This document shows positions 1 to 11,500 of a DNA stretch of 64,000 nt, one piece after another. Position 1 is the first letter of the stretch. Each line of letters begins with the position of its first letter. The notes beneath the pieces are model-generated. The model had not been told where the DNA came from. It did not search any database and saw only the letters and a program-made list of their open reading frames with translations. Source of the DNA: Tiliqua scincoides (taxonomy: Eukaryota; Chordata; Lepidosauria; Squamata; Scincidae); contig NC_089822.1 in the NCBI RefSeq assembly GCF_035046505.1, positions 106,666,807 through 106,730,806 on the forward strand. Reading direction: 5' to 3'. The position numbers were made by a program, and so were the translations under genes.

Positions 1-455
1 AGAACAAGAAGCAATTTGTCCCAATCCCTTCACAGAAAATTTTTTTTTTTTCTGAGCTCCACTTCAGGAGAGCTAGTAAAATGACACAAGCAGAGGTAGC
101 AGTGGCAGTCATGGGGAGTCTGTATTCTTACACACACCTTGCACTACAGATGAAAAATACTGAGGGCTACTTCTTGTGTTCCATTTTTCAGACATGAATT
201 GGCTTTCTGATCTCTATCTGCACACACAAACCTGAATGACTAAAGGCACAGTTAGATATAACTCTAAGTGCTCAATTAGATGGATTTTTATTTTAATCTA
301 GGGGCCCTGTGAGAGTGGAATCATGACAGGGATAAGTGCCCCCCCCCCCACTGTTCCACTCTTAATAGTGTTCCCAACAAGTTATTTTCATCCAGAAACA
401 AATGGATGAAACACGGCTTTCAATGGAAGGTGTTTTTTTTTTTTTTCCTGTTTAA

Positions 456-529
456 GCCATTTCTGCCCAACGTTGTATGATACGCAACAGGGACCAAATA
501 TGTACACTGGTGGGCCAGAAAAAAATGGG
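456..529 (-). mobile_element. TTAA-flanked miniature element (piggyBac-like MITE), copy 1
   Basis: A 74 bp unit lies between two TTAA sites at 452-455 and 530-533. Its ends are imperfect inverted repeats built on the phrase ATTTCTGCCCA. The same unit recurs at 21908-21970 and 29419-29491, each time exactly between TTAA sites, which is the target duplication of piggyBac transposons. This copy lies in the opposite orientation to the other two. It has no coding capacity. Family assignment rests on the TTAA duplications only. Confidence 0.7.
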
Positions 530-742
530 TTAAAATAGTGTGCGGGAGGGATGATTGGGAGCAAAACTCCTGCAGGCAAAGTCCTAAAGCCATCCACTTC
601 CCTACTTCAGTTCTGCTCTGTTTCACAGTCCTATCCTTTCTGACCACTATTTTAAAAATGAAGAACTCACCCACCGGGCCACACTGCATGCTTAGAGACA
701 TGTCTGACTAGAGCCTACTATGTGCCCACGGTTCCCTTACAG

Positions 743-1382
743 CTGCAATTTTCAAACTCTCCAGGAGTTTGAAACCCGCAGTAAGTCTTTGCGGGGGTGG
801 GGGGGAGACAGCAGGGGCAGGGGGAAGGCAGCGATGTGATCCCCAGGGGGCTGCAGGGACTGGGATGCACTCACCAGTCCTTGCAGCAGCCGTCCCTGTG
901 TGTGGGGAGCCCTGTGCGGGCGCCTGCAGGGCCCCCCAGGTCAGGGAAAGGGAGAGTGGGGCGATCTGCTCTGCCTCCGCAAAAATGGGGCTGCAGGCGC
1001 TCGCACGGGGCTCCCCGCACACAGGGACGGCTGCTGCAGGGACTGGTGAGTGCATCCCAGTCCCTGCAGCCCCATCAGAAGGGAAAGCGGAGCAATCATG
1101 CTCCACTTCTGGTTTTGCAGAGTGGAGCACGATCGCTCCACTTTCACTTTTCCTGACCTAGGGAGCCCTGCCGAAAGGTTGCACAGGGCTCCCCGCACCC
1201 CTGGGAGGCTGCTGGAGGCTTGGGCAAGTGCACCCAAGCCCCTGCAGCCCCCCTGAGTGGCGCGATCCTGCGGATTGCACCGCTGCCTTCCCCCTGTCTC
1301 CTGGCTGCCCCCGCCCCTTAAGGGGGCAGAGGCCAGGACCCACAGGCGGGGGCGTCACGACATCCCAGTTTGAACACCACTG
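743..1382. mobile_element. hAT-like non-autonomous element, GC-rich core
   Basis: The element is flanked by an identical 8 bp direct repeat, CCTTACAG (735-742 and 1383-1390), the size expected for hAT transposons. Its ends are related inverted repeats containing TTCAAACT. The core is GC-rich and full of inverted segments: stretches around 840-910 reappear reversed around 1000-1080, which gives open frames on both strands that are not genes. A related element at 50455-52237 shares the left end (CCAGGAGTTTG). No transposase is visible. Confidence 0.7.
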
Positions 1383-1639
1383 CCTTACAGGTTTATAAAT
1401 TGCAGGATTTTGGGATTGATCTGTTCTGTCTTGGGGGATTGGATTCCGAGATGGCCACCTGGTAGAATCCCTGCTATTGTGCTCCTGTTATATGCCCTGA
1501 TATTCCTCTTCAATTGGATCCATTGACTCTTTTTCCTCCTCTGGATGCTCTCTGAGTCCTGGTAGAGCAAAGCAACACTACCAGCTGTTTCCAGTCTGCA
1601 CCCTTGTCTTTGGATTACAGTGGATTCTAAAAAGCTGTT

Positions 1640-4140
1640 CCGATGGGGAAGAGGAGAAGGCATAAACACTCCCCTGGACAGGGCAACTCTCCTATCAAGT
1701 CAGCCAAGCAGCTACGTCTGGAGGACCTCCCAGCATGGTCAGACACAGTAGGTGAGCTCATGAATCTCGCTTCTCCCAACAGATATGAAGCTCTTCATGT
1801 TTGTGAAACAGAAGTGGAAACTACCAGTCTCCCTCCAGTCATACTGGCACAACGTCAGCCTGCCCTCCTTCACCCACCCCTTCGGCTCCCTCTCCACAGG
1901 ACAAGCAGTCATTATCTCAGGAAATGGTCTCAGCAACTGTTTTTCGTCCTTGTTGAGTGATTACAACATTATTATTGGAAACACGGTTCTTTCTGTATGT
2001 AAACAGCTTAACACTATTCTTGCCCAGCTGGACTCTCTTCATAAGGCTATTCAACCGCCCTTATCTTCCCTCTCTGCTCAAGTTCTGGGTTTGAACTCTG
2101 ACAAACCAGGGGAAGCTGAACAGCTGCAGCTTCATGTGGTAAATCTGCCTATTGCTTGTTGAAAAATCAAATACTGCTGGAATTCCAGGACTCCCCCATC
2201 CATAAGGGGCGCTGGTCCAACAAATTGAGGGTAAAAGACTCTCTATGCAGATTGTTTTACCTTGATCCGTCCCAGGCTGACTGTGTGGATCCCCTGGATT
2301 CCCCAGTCTTCAAACTGGACCCGGCTTCCTTTGAAGTTTAGCACCTCTTGGATCCCGGGCCAGCTGCATGGGAAGAGTTGGTTTCTTTGGTCCTTTGGCA
2401 TCTTCTTGCAGAGAGTCTTTGCTGACATGATTTTTAAACCTTTGCTCCCAAGGCATAGAATGCAGCCTCCAGCTCCTCTCCTTCCATCAGCCTTGAAGCT
2501 GGCTCAGGTTGGCTCTGTGCCCAGTCACTGGAGGAGAGATAACTGTCCCCAGAGCGTGGGAATTGCCAATCACTTTTCTCCTGATTCAAGTCCTTTGGTG
2601 CTGCCTAACATTAATGAGTTAAAGGCTGCCACTGATTCTTTAGGAAATGCTTTGCTTCAGTTAAAATTTTCACTGCATAACCCACAAGCTTCAACTCTAA
2701 CAGTGAATGGCAAGCTCAGCAATTCGGTTAAAGACCACTGCATGGCTAAGATTATTGAAATTTTGGTTTAGGATTTTATTTAACCCTACCTCTACTGGTC
2801 TAATGTACCAACTACTGTCAGATTCAGTCCTGCCTTTGGAGATCGCTGATCTTTTAACTAAACTTAAGTCAGTAGGGCTGGACACCGCAGAGCTAGGCGT
2901 GATGGGCCATGATGTAGCTTACAGACTTGTCAAAGAAAGAATTCTTGACATTGAACAACAAGAGCTGTTTAGTGCTGCCAAAACCACAGATGACAAGCTG
3001 CACCTGCTGAAATTCTCTCTTCTATACACTTGTTAAAGGTCCAGCATCCCTAAAGTTGAAAGTTTGAGCACCCCTGCCATAGGCCCATCTAGTTCAGCTT
3101 CCTGTATCTCACAGTGGCCCACCAAATGCCCCAGGGAGCACATCAGATAATAAGAGACCTCATTCTGGTGCCCTCCCTTGCATCTGGCATTCTGACATAG
3201 CCCATTTCTCAAATCAGGAGGTTGCACATACACATCATGGCTTGTAACCCATAATGGATTTTTCCTCCAGAAACTTGTCCAATCCCCTTTTAAAAGCGTC
3301 CAGGCCAGACGCCATCACCACATCCTGTGGCAAGGAGTTCCACAGACTGACCACACGCTGAGTAAAGAAATATTTTCTTTTGTCTGTTCTAACTCTCCCA
3401 ACACTCAATTTTAGTGGATGTCCCCTGGTTCTGGTGTTATGTGAGAGTGTAAAGAGCATCTCTCTATCCACTCTGTCCATCCCCTGCATAATTTTGTATG
3501 TCTCAATCATGTCCCCCCTCAGGCGCCTCTTTTCTAGGCTGAAGAGGCCCAAACGCTGTAGCCTTTCCTCATAAGGAAGGTGCCCCAGCCCAGTAATCAT
3601 CTTAGTCGCTCTCTTTTGCACCTTTTCCATTTCCACTATGTCTTTTTTGAGATGCAGCGACCAGAACTGGACACAATACTCCAGATGTGGCCTTACCATC
3701 GATTTGGACAACGGCATTATAATATTAGCCATTTTGTTCTCAATACCTTTTCTAATTCCAGTTAGTTTTGGGAAACCAGCCTCCTTCTTTTATCACCTGG
3801 AGTGCCCACAGGCTCAGAGAGCTTTCACACTTGCAAGATGTAATGCTTTTCCATCGGCCTTGTTAACGGGCAGGTTTAGTGGTATCCCCTAATCGGAGAG
3901 GAAATGCAAGTGTGGTAGGGATTGTATCGAGACACTAACACATACCTTTTTCTACTGCCCGTTACATGATGCTTCACGCATGAACTATCTAGGCCCATTG
4001 TTAGCTAGGATGCAGGGCTAGGAGGATTCAATCATGCTCCAGTTTCTCCTTTCCAGATCTGAACCTGAATCCCTGGATAAGGTCGCTTCCTTTTTATCCG
4101 GGGTAATAGCCAGGCAGAATTCTGGGTCTCTGGGCAGTGT
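1640..4140 (+). mobile_element. Old non-LTR retrotransposon (LINE) remnant, interrupted by a CR1
   Basis: Broken plus-strand frames run from a start-like MGKRRRHKHSP segment at 1643, through several short frames to about 3036, and resume after a CR1 insertion at about 3766-4130. The last part carries a cysteine-histidine cluster (CKCGRDCIETLTHTFFYC) after an RAFTLARCNA segment, a pattern seen at the C-terminus of LINE ORF2 proteins. No endonuclease or reverse transcriptase domain is visible between the ORF1-like and C-terminal parts, so the copy seems internally deleted as well as decayed. I cannot place the family. Confidence 0.5.
3075..3765 (-). mobile_element. CR1 LINE fragment, inserted in the LINE remnant
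   Basis: The minus-strand frame 3732-3235 encodes the C-terminal part of CR1 reverse transcriptase and matches the C-terminal 165 residues of the copy at 50720-51976 almost residue for residue (for example PHLEYCVQFWS and MGYKP at the end). It is followed by CR1 3' UTR. The copy is truncated at the 5' end, and the last 35 or so bases, including the usual TTCTTATG tail, are absent. Confidence 0.9.
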
Positions 4141-4141
4141 G

Positions 4142-5293
4142 TGAGAAAAGGACTGATGATTATGTTGTGATGTCATGTCTTGTTTTGTTTTTTTCCTCTG
4201 TATTTTATGCGGATAACGGTCTTACTGAACTGAACTGTCTTGGAATACAGGTTGCATGTATACCTCACTGCATTTATTTATTATCATTTGCATGTATTCT
4301 TTCTTGTTGCACATGCATTCAGCGAGGGCTTGTCAGCTTGTGTCTGAAAAACTTAATGTGAGAAGTAACTTTAGAAGGGAAGACAATAAGAGGCAGTGAT
4401 AAATTTGAGTGAAAGCCTAAATTCTGCAACTGGAATATTTAGCATTTCTCAGCTAAACAATAAGACGTACAGTATTAATAAACAGATTGAGACTTACGAA
4501 ACGGACTTTACACACATGCAGGCTCGCATGCACACACTCACCAAATTTCTCAAAATGTTTTCTAACATAATTAAGCAATTCAATATATTTGCATCAATCT
4601 GTATTAAACCCGTTTTGCTGATGGAGAGAAACAAGTTCAGTTGCCTGAACAACAAGAAAGCTCCAAATATGCAAAACCTCACCCATTCTCCAGCATCCAA
4701 CACATCTTTCTGTCCTTAGCCCTTTGAAAGAGCCTGGCTCCAAGGGAAAAAATGTGAGTCTAAAGCAAACAAATCATGGGGGTAGAGTGTCAAAGAGCTT
4801 CTGTGTACTATCTCCATTTACCTCTGTACTCACTAATCATCACCTGAAAGGATAACCACAAACAGCAATGCAGAGGAACATTACACTAAATGTGCTAGTT
4901 TGGCTCAGGGTCTTTTGTTTTAAACAATATCACTGGGGGAGCACTAGAAATGGCTCAAACCCCTGTTGGGGCTAAGAAGTCTTTAGTACTTTCCCCCTAC
5001 TTCAGTGCCAATCCCAATCCATGTGCCCTTCCAGCAGCTACTTTGATCAGTACAGCTTTGATCAGCCCTCAGGGGAAACTTCCTTTCTGATTAAAATGGT
5101 CTGCTAGGGGTAGGGGGAACATGATTGAGACCAGAACCTTAGCAGGGTGGTGCTAAGGCCCCTCACTATCTCACTTGTCACTTTGGGCACCACCCCCCAG
5201 CTCTAGGAGACCCCCAAGCCAAACTAGCATGTAGTTTGGTCCTAAGGAAGGCCACAAAAGTGGGTCAGAATCCTTTCCCCCCTCCCAACCTTC
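4142..5293 (-). other. Probable 3' UTR or downstream flank of MAB21L3
   Basis: No open frame here resembles a host protein and no clear repeat is visible. The stretch follows directly on the MAB21L3 stop codon. On the minus strand the first strong poly(A) signals are the overlapping AATAAA pair at 4273-4282, so the 3' UTR could be about 1 kb. This extent is inference. Confidence 0.4.
4273..4282 (-). terminator. MAB21L3: Candidate poly(A) signal for MAB21L3
   Basis: The plus strand reads TTTATTTATT, giving two overlapping AATAAA hexamers on the minus strand about 1 kb beyond the MAB21L3 stop. No nearer AATAAA was seen. Usage is not shown by sequence alone. Confidence 0.35.
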
Positions 5294-5527
5294 TCAGTCT
5301 AAGGGAAGCATAGGGTTCTCCAAGAAGACAGCCAGTTTGCTTGCCAACATGTCCAGGTCATTGATGTTGGCATACTTTAGCAGGTTGGTATCCTTGATGA
5401 AGTAGTGCTTCAGGAAATGCTGGCTCACACATTTGTGCAGCTTCCGGATCATTCGTAGAAAGCATGTGCGGAAGCAGCGCCAGTCCTTGGAGAGAGGATA
5501 CTTCTCACAGGTCCAAAAAAGCACCAT
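5294..5527 (-). CDS. MAB21L3: MAB21L3 coding exon 6 (last)
   Basis: It encodes residues 287-363, starting [11 protein letters not shown] and ending at TGA (5296-5294). The acceptor is TTTTGAAG before ATG. It holds the helical C-terminal block [15 protein letters not shown], one of the most conserved parts of the protein. Confidence 0.95.
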   Translation of the reverse strand: MVLFWTCEKYPLSKDWRCFRTCFLRMIRKLHKCVSQHFLKHYFIKDTNLLKYANINDLDMLASKLAVFLENPMLPLD

Positions 5528-8500
5528 CTTCAAAAGACACAAAAAGAAGCCACTACTTTTTAGAATAAGGCAGACCCAGCAAAAGTGCAGCAGCAAGTGC
5601 AGTTGGGGAGTAAAGATACTTCATGGGATTTGTTCTAAACAAATGACAGATTTTTTTTTTTTAACAAACATTATGATTTTCCTGTGGAACATCACTATAC
5701 AGAAGTATTTCAGTTGTTGCTGATGGGAGTGGAGGGCTGAGGGAGTAGTAAGCCCTCACAAGAAAAACAAGTTGTGACTTGCAACTTCCCTTTCTCCCGC
5801 TGCATTTGTTGTTGAACCTGAAGCCTTAACGTGCAAGCCTGGAAGAAAGTAAGAGTGGGTCAAAAGAAAACAATAGCCTGGCAGGATTTGTTTGGGACTA
5901 ATTGACAGAAAAACAAAGGATATAGTCAGTTTCTTGCTCACCTCCCTCAGCCATATTTTTAAAACAGAATGCCTTGGGTGAATAGATGGTTTCTGTATAG
6001 AGTTCTGACCTGCTAAAACCACTGGGTTCTGCCCTTGGATGTACCAAAACATTCAATGGACTGTACCCCTTGACTCCACTTTCTGGGCTCCACCTCCAAG
6101 TTGTGCCCAATGAGAAGGATGGAAGCAAATTACAGAGATTGGGAGCAGCAGTGGGAGGCAAGGGAAGGGCTCCAGAGACAGAAAGAAATCCCAACTTAGG
6201 GAGTCCCACTTACCCTTCTTTCTAAGGGGCTGGGGTGCTCTCACACTCTTTTTAACACTGTAACCCACTTGTAACAAGGCCCTTTATCATTGTAGCCCTA
6301 TTCTATCATGCTTAAACATAGATGCTGAAACTCAGATATATAAGGTCCATGCCCACACATTGAACCAACATCCTTCCTCCCCTGCTGATGTGCTGCTCCA
6401 TGCTGACCAAAGTCCAGCCCCATCACATAGACAGCATCTGTATAAAGCAGCAATTTTCAACCTTTTTCATCTCACAGCACATTGACAACGCACTAAAATT
6501 GTCAAGGCGCACCATGCTGCCAGTAGGGACTCACATCCCCCATTGGCCCTACTAATAAATGACCACCTCCCAAATTCCTGTGGCACACCTGTGAACCTCT
6601 CACGGCACACCAGTGTGTCACGGCACAGTGGTTGAAAATGGCTGGTCTAAAGCTGTACTTGGGGAGAGATCCTTCCTATGATGTAGATGGCTGGATGCCC
6701 AACATCCCAAATCATGGAGAAGATCTATCCCTGAGTATCATATTTGTCTCTTCAAATGAATATCGTGTGATAGTGGGTGGCAGGAGCCAGCTTAGAGGGC
6801 ATATCCATGAACATTACCTGAATAGAGCGACCATGGTTTGAGAACAGTGGACTAGGACTTGTGAGTGAGGTAAAGTAACTGAATGGGTTAAATATTTTTA
6901 AGTATTATGGGATAGATTTCTGATCTTAACTTTCTTAACTTTAGCTTTAATGCATTTTTAAGCACCTAGTGCACTTGTCCAAAGATTCATTAATTAAAAC
7001 GTCCACTGGGCTATTTTGGACTGTGTATAGTTCATAAATAAGTAGGCCCTATTTGGCACAGTGCTGGTAGTGCCTTAGGCAGAACCCACAGCATTCTAGA
7101 GCCTGCTTTTCAGCAGAAGACCTGCAGGCTGAGTCTCTGTCTCCGATTAATACAGCGGGAATAGACACCTGGCTGAAACTTTTGAGAGCACTCTGGTAGA
7201 CAGCAATGGATTAGATAAGCCAATAGTCTGATAAAGTGCCAGCCATTTTCAAAGGAAACTGCACTCTCCCCATGTTTTTCAGTGTTCCTAGCAAGCCATG
7301 GGCACTACTCAAATGTTAAGTAGCCAATCTTCCAACGCAGGCCTGTTGTACTATAAATTGTTCCCCCTTTTCCAGCCTCACTGCTCTTGTTGGCTGCACC
7401 TACCTGCAGGTGAAAGGATGAGAGGATGGGTTTATTTCCTGGACACCAGACATCCTCCTTCATCTGCCTCATAACCCGGAAGCACATCATGCGGCAACCA
7501 CCATCCTCATCCAGTCCCTCCATCAGTATGTGCTCAGCCCGCGAGAAGCTCAGCTGCCAGTGGTAATTGGAAGAGGCCAAGAGGTCAAAGCCAAAAGACT
7601 GCAAGAAAGAAGCAGAACACAAGTCCAGCAGGGAATAATGGAGGAAGAAGGCAGAGAACGGCCCAGAGTCTGACATCAATGCTCAGAAACTATGAAAGCA
7701 TCTTTCTTAGGACTGCTGTTGATTAAGTCCTAAAGGTCTGGGGTGGGTAGTAATACTCTGAAACAGATATCACAAAACGTAAAACTAAAATATTACAAAA
7801 TATGCTAAATTATATGCATTATACACCTTATACAAGCTTAATCTATTACAAGCACAGGATGCCACAGGCTGTGGTGACGGCATCTGGCCTGGACGCCTTT
7901 AAAAGGGGATTGGACAAGTTTCTGGAGGAAAAATCCATTACGGGGTACAAGCCATGATGTGTATGCGCAACCTCCTGATTTTAGAAATGGGCTATGTCAG
8001 AAGGCCAGATGCAAGGGAGGGCACCAGGATGAGGTCTCTTGTTATCTGGTGTGTTCCCTGGGGCATTTGGTGGGCCGCTGTGAGATACAGGAAGCTGGAC
8101 TAGAGGGCCTATGTCCTGATCCAGTGGGGCTGTTCTTATGTTCTTAAGCAAGTCCTCACAGGATTTCTAGAAGGACTGCTCCCAGTTGGGCTTTGATGAG
8201 TCTTCTGTGAAAGAGAAAGCTCCAGACATCAGAAGAACAGCAGTCATAAATGCGCCTCATAGTTTTTAATTTGTTCACCGATGGGGAGAAGGAATGCAGA
8301 ATTGCTTTGGCAGCTGCAAGGGAAAATATGGGAGAAGGCACTGTCTAATTTTTCAGAGCCTTAAAAAGGAATCAGGGAGGGGCAATCTTGCTAAAACATA
8401 CTCATGGACTGTGTACATTTGTTATCCCTAAACTTGAAACTCATATATGACTCCCTCTTTGCTTCTCTGTTTATAGATGTGCTGCAAAGTTTCATTTCTT

Positions 8501-11500
8501 TTCTTTGACGAGGGCAAAAAGAAATCAGTGGGAATGCAATGCATGCATGCATAAAAATTGAATTTCTTAAAAATTCTTCTAGAGTAAATCCTGCTGTTGT
8601 CTGCCTCCATGTGCTGCTTTCCGCAAGATCCTCTTTGGGCAAAACTCGTAGTCTCCAAGTTCTACCTCAGCCTGGTACCTTAACACACTGCACTTTGTCC
8701 TGGCAAGGCCAGCGCTTGAAACATCGGGGCCACTTGATTTTCTGAGGCCAACAAGTTGGGATCTCAATGGTTGGAGCCAGCTCGATGTCCACCTGGAAAT
8801 CAGAAGTCTCAACAGCAACACGGACCACTGAGCTGGAGCCTTCTAAAATGCTGACTTTGTCTAGGGAAGAGATATCAAAAAGGCTTTGTCACTGGAGGTT
8901 GGCCAACAATACCAGCAACTCTGGGGATGGCACTGGGGGATAGTGTGGGGATGGACCACAGCTCCAAAGTTGAACACCTGCTTTGTATGGAGAGGGTCTC
9001 ATGTCAATCCCTCATAACTCCAGGAAGGACAAAGAGAAATTCCTGTATGAAACCCTAGAGACCCACTGCCAGTCAGTGTCAACAATACTAAGCTAAATGG
9101 ACCAATGATCAGACTCAGTATAGGGCAGTTTCCTTTGTATATCTTAACATGGTCACTGAACACCTCTTTGCTGTCTCTGGCAATGGCCCCAAAGAAAGGC
9201 TCATTCCTCCATATCAAGACCCCACTGGTATCATGTAAGGTTCTGCAGTCCACAAGGCAAGTCTTGATAATAATCTAGTGCAGTGGTTCTCACACTTTTA
9301 ATGTCAGGACCCACTTTTTAGAATGAGAATCTATCAGGACCTACCGGAAGTGATGTCATGACCAGAAGTGACATCATCCAGTAGGAAAATTTTTCAAAAT
9401 CCTAGGCTGCTATCCTACTCACACTTACCCAGGAGTGACTATCATTGTTAAAAGCATAGACATTGTAGCCTGTTAAAAGTACAGAACAGGAACATTTCCC
9501 CAAATGTAGTCACATACCAGCCTAATATATTAAAAATAAAATGTTGAAATGAATGGGGACCCACCTGAAACTGGCTCGCGACCCACCTAGTGGGTCCCGA
9601 CCCACAGTTTGAGAAACACTGATCTAGTGAACTACTGTACCCCAGACCCACATAGCAATATGGAAAGTGAGAAGGTTGCTGAGAAGCATGTAGAGTGTTA
9701 ACTGATATGTGATGGTGAGAAAATTGAAAAGGCCAGAGTGGTCTTCAGTTCAGGTCCTCAAAGCAGTGATTGACTCATTGGTGCCATTGCAAGGGACAGC
9801 AGTAGAATGGGATGACTTACTCCTACATAATAGAATATAGTCTTGCTGTTGGGTAGGATAGTAGCCTGTCCATGGTATTCAGTGACCAGCTGCAGCTACT
9901 TCTTTTTCCTACCAGCTGGCATATCCAGAGCCTCTGAGATAAATTTTGTTGGGTGGTACAAAGTTTCTTTTGGACCCCTTCCCAAAGGGGGAGGGGGTGA
10001 AACAGAGTGGGAGGAGAATGGTGTTGGGGCAGGCTGAATGGGGGTGGGGAAGGGCAAAACGGGAGAGGGTGGCAAGAGCCAGAAAAGTCTTTGGCGCCCA
10101 AGTCTACTGGGTTTTCCAGTACAGAGCCCAGATCTATCTGCCCATTCAGTGTTGGCAGCTAGATAGAGTAATATGTAAAATGAAACACACATCAAACAAA
10201 AATAAACGCAGTAGAAAATCATTGCCACAACTACTTAACTTTGGTGGGTGTAGAAACCGCTGCCACAAAAGCAGTTTCTTTTGTTCCAGAGTATACTAAC
10301 CTGTGAGATGGCAAGATATGATTGACTTTTCTACAAGTTCTCGGAAGACAGAAAGGACTTTGGCAGGCACAAGGTCACCCTCAATGTTCACATCTGCCTC
10401 GTGCCACTGCTGTAGGCTCTTGGAGAACTGCTCCACTTCGAGCCACTGCTGCAGCTCCTCTGGGTCCCTGACAGGAGACAGGAGCTTTGCTCCATGCGCA
10501 GTGTAGTAACGCCAGTGTCGGATCTGATGCTCTTTGTACCCGGTCAGGCCAAGCAAGGGGACGGTGATGAGGAACAGGCTGGGTGTTAAGACCTAGAAAA
10601 ATTCAGACATTTGAACAAGAAATCCTGAGAACAACAAGCAAAGAAGAGAGTAGCAGGACAGCCGCAACCTTTTCCTCCCAAGAAGGGGTGTGGTCGTTGA
10701 GTCAGCCAAAGCTGATAAACAGTCTCCATCTGACATGTAGAAATCGGGTCAGCTTCAAGAAGACTCTGAAATGATGGATATGTTTTTTCTGGGGAAAAGT
10801 GATCTCATTCATGGTGGGTCTTCAGTGGTGCTAGGGCTGCCCACCAGATGAAATCTTTCTTGCACCAGATTTTCAATTTATTCACCCTCCTGGTCTATTA
10901 CTGACTCAGACAAATATTCAGGTGTTACACTGTCACATCTTGTTCAGTTGAAAAGGAGAAGCAGAGCAGGATGTCATCAGCATATTGATGATGACCTACT
11001 ACTGCAACACTCCAATAACCTCTCCCAGCAGTCACTTCTGATCAGGCCCAAGGACCTGTTGACTCCCGCCCATCCCCAGGAGGTGTATCAGCCTGTTCAC
11101 TCCTTTCACAGCCCCATCCTGGTCTAAATAGGCAGCCTGACTGTGGAGTTAGGCTGCACAGGTGACACTTCTGCCAAACTGCCCTTCCTCACCCCGGTCC
11201 AAATTAAGAAAAGCTTTATTAGGATCAGGCGCAAGGAAAATCAGATATAGATCATTTGAAATAAATAAAACAGTTATGTTCTAAGTTGCCTAGATATGGA
11301 ACAATTCCAATTCTAGAGCCCATACTTATATGAGGTGAATACAAAAGTCAGCAACAGGTGTCCAAAAGCTTGCAAATTCCATAGAGAAACAGTTTATCTT
11401 TTACTGTATGGCCTCAGGAAAGAGATCAGGGTAAAGGGAGTTGGGCTTAACAAATAGGAGTGAGAAGGTGTAGAGGAGTGTCTAGCTGCCTGTCATCTCC

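Noticed and set aside
708-1358. Overlapping frames of 66-140 codons on both strands
   Set aside because: The region is a hAT-like element with mirrored blocks, so the frames mirror one another; no protein resemblance.
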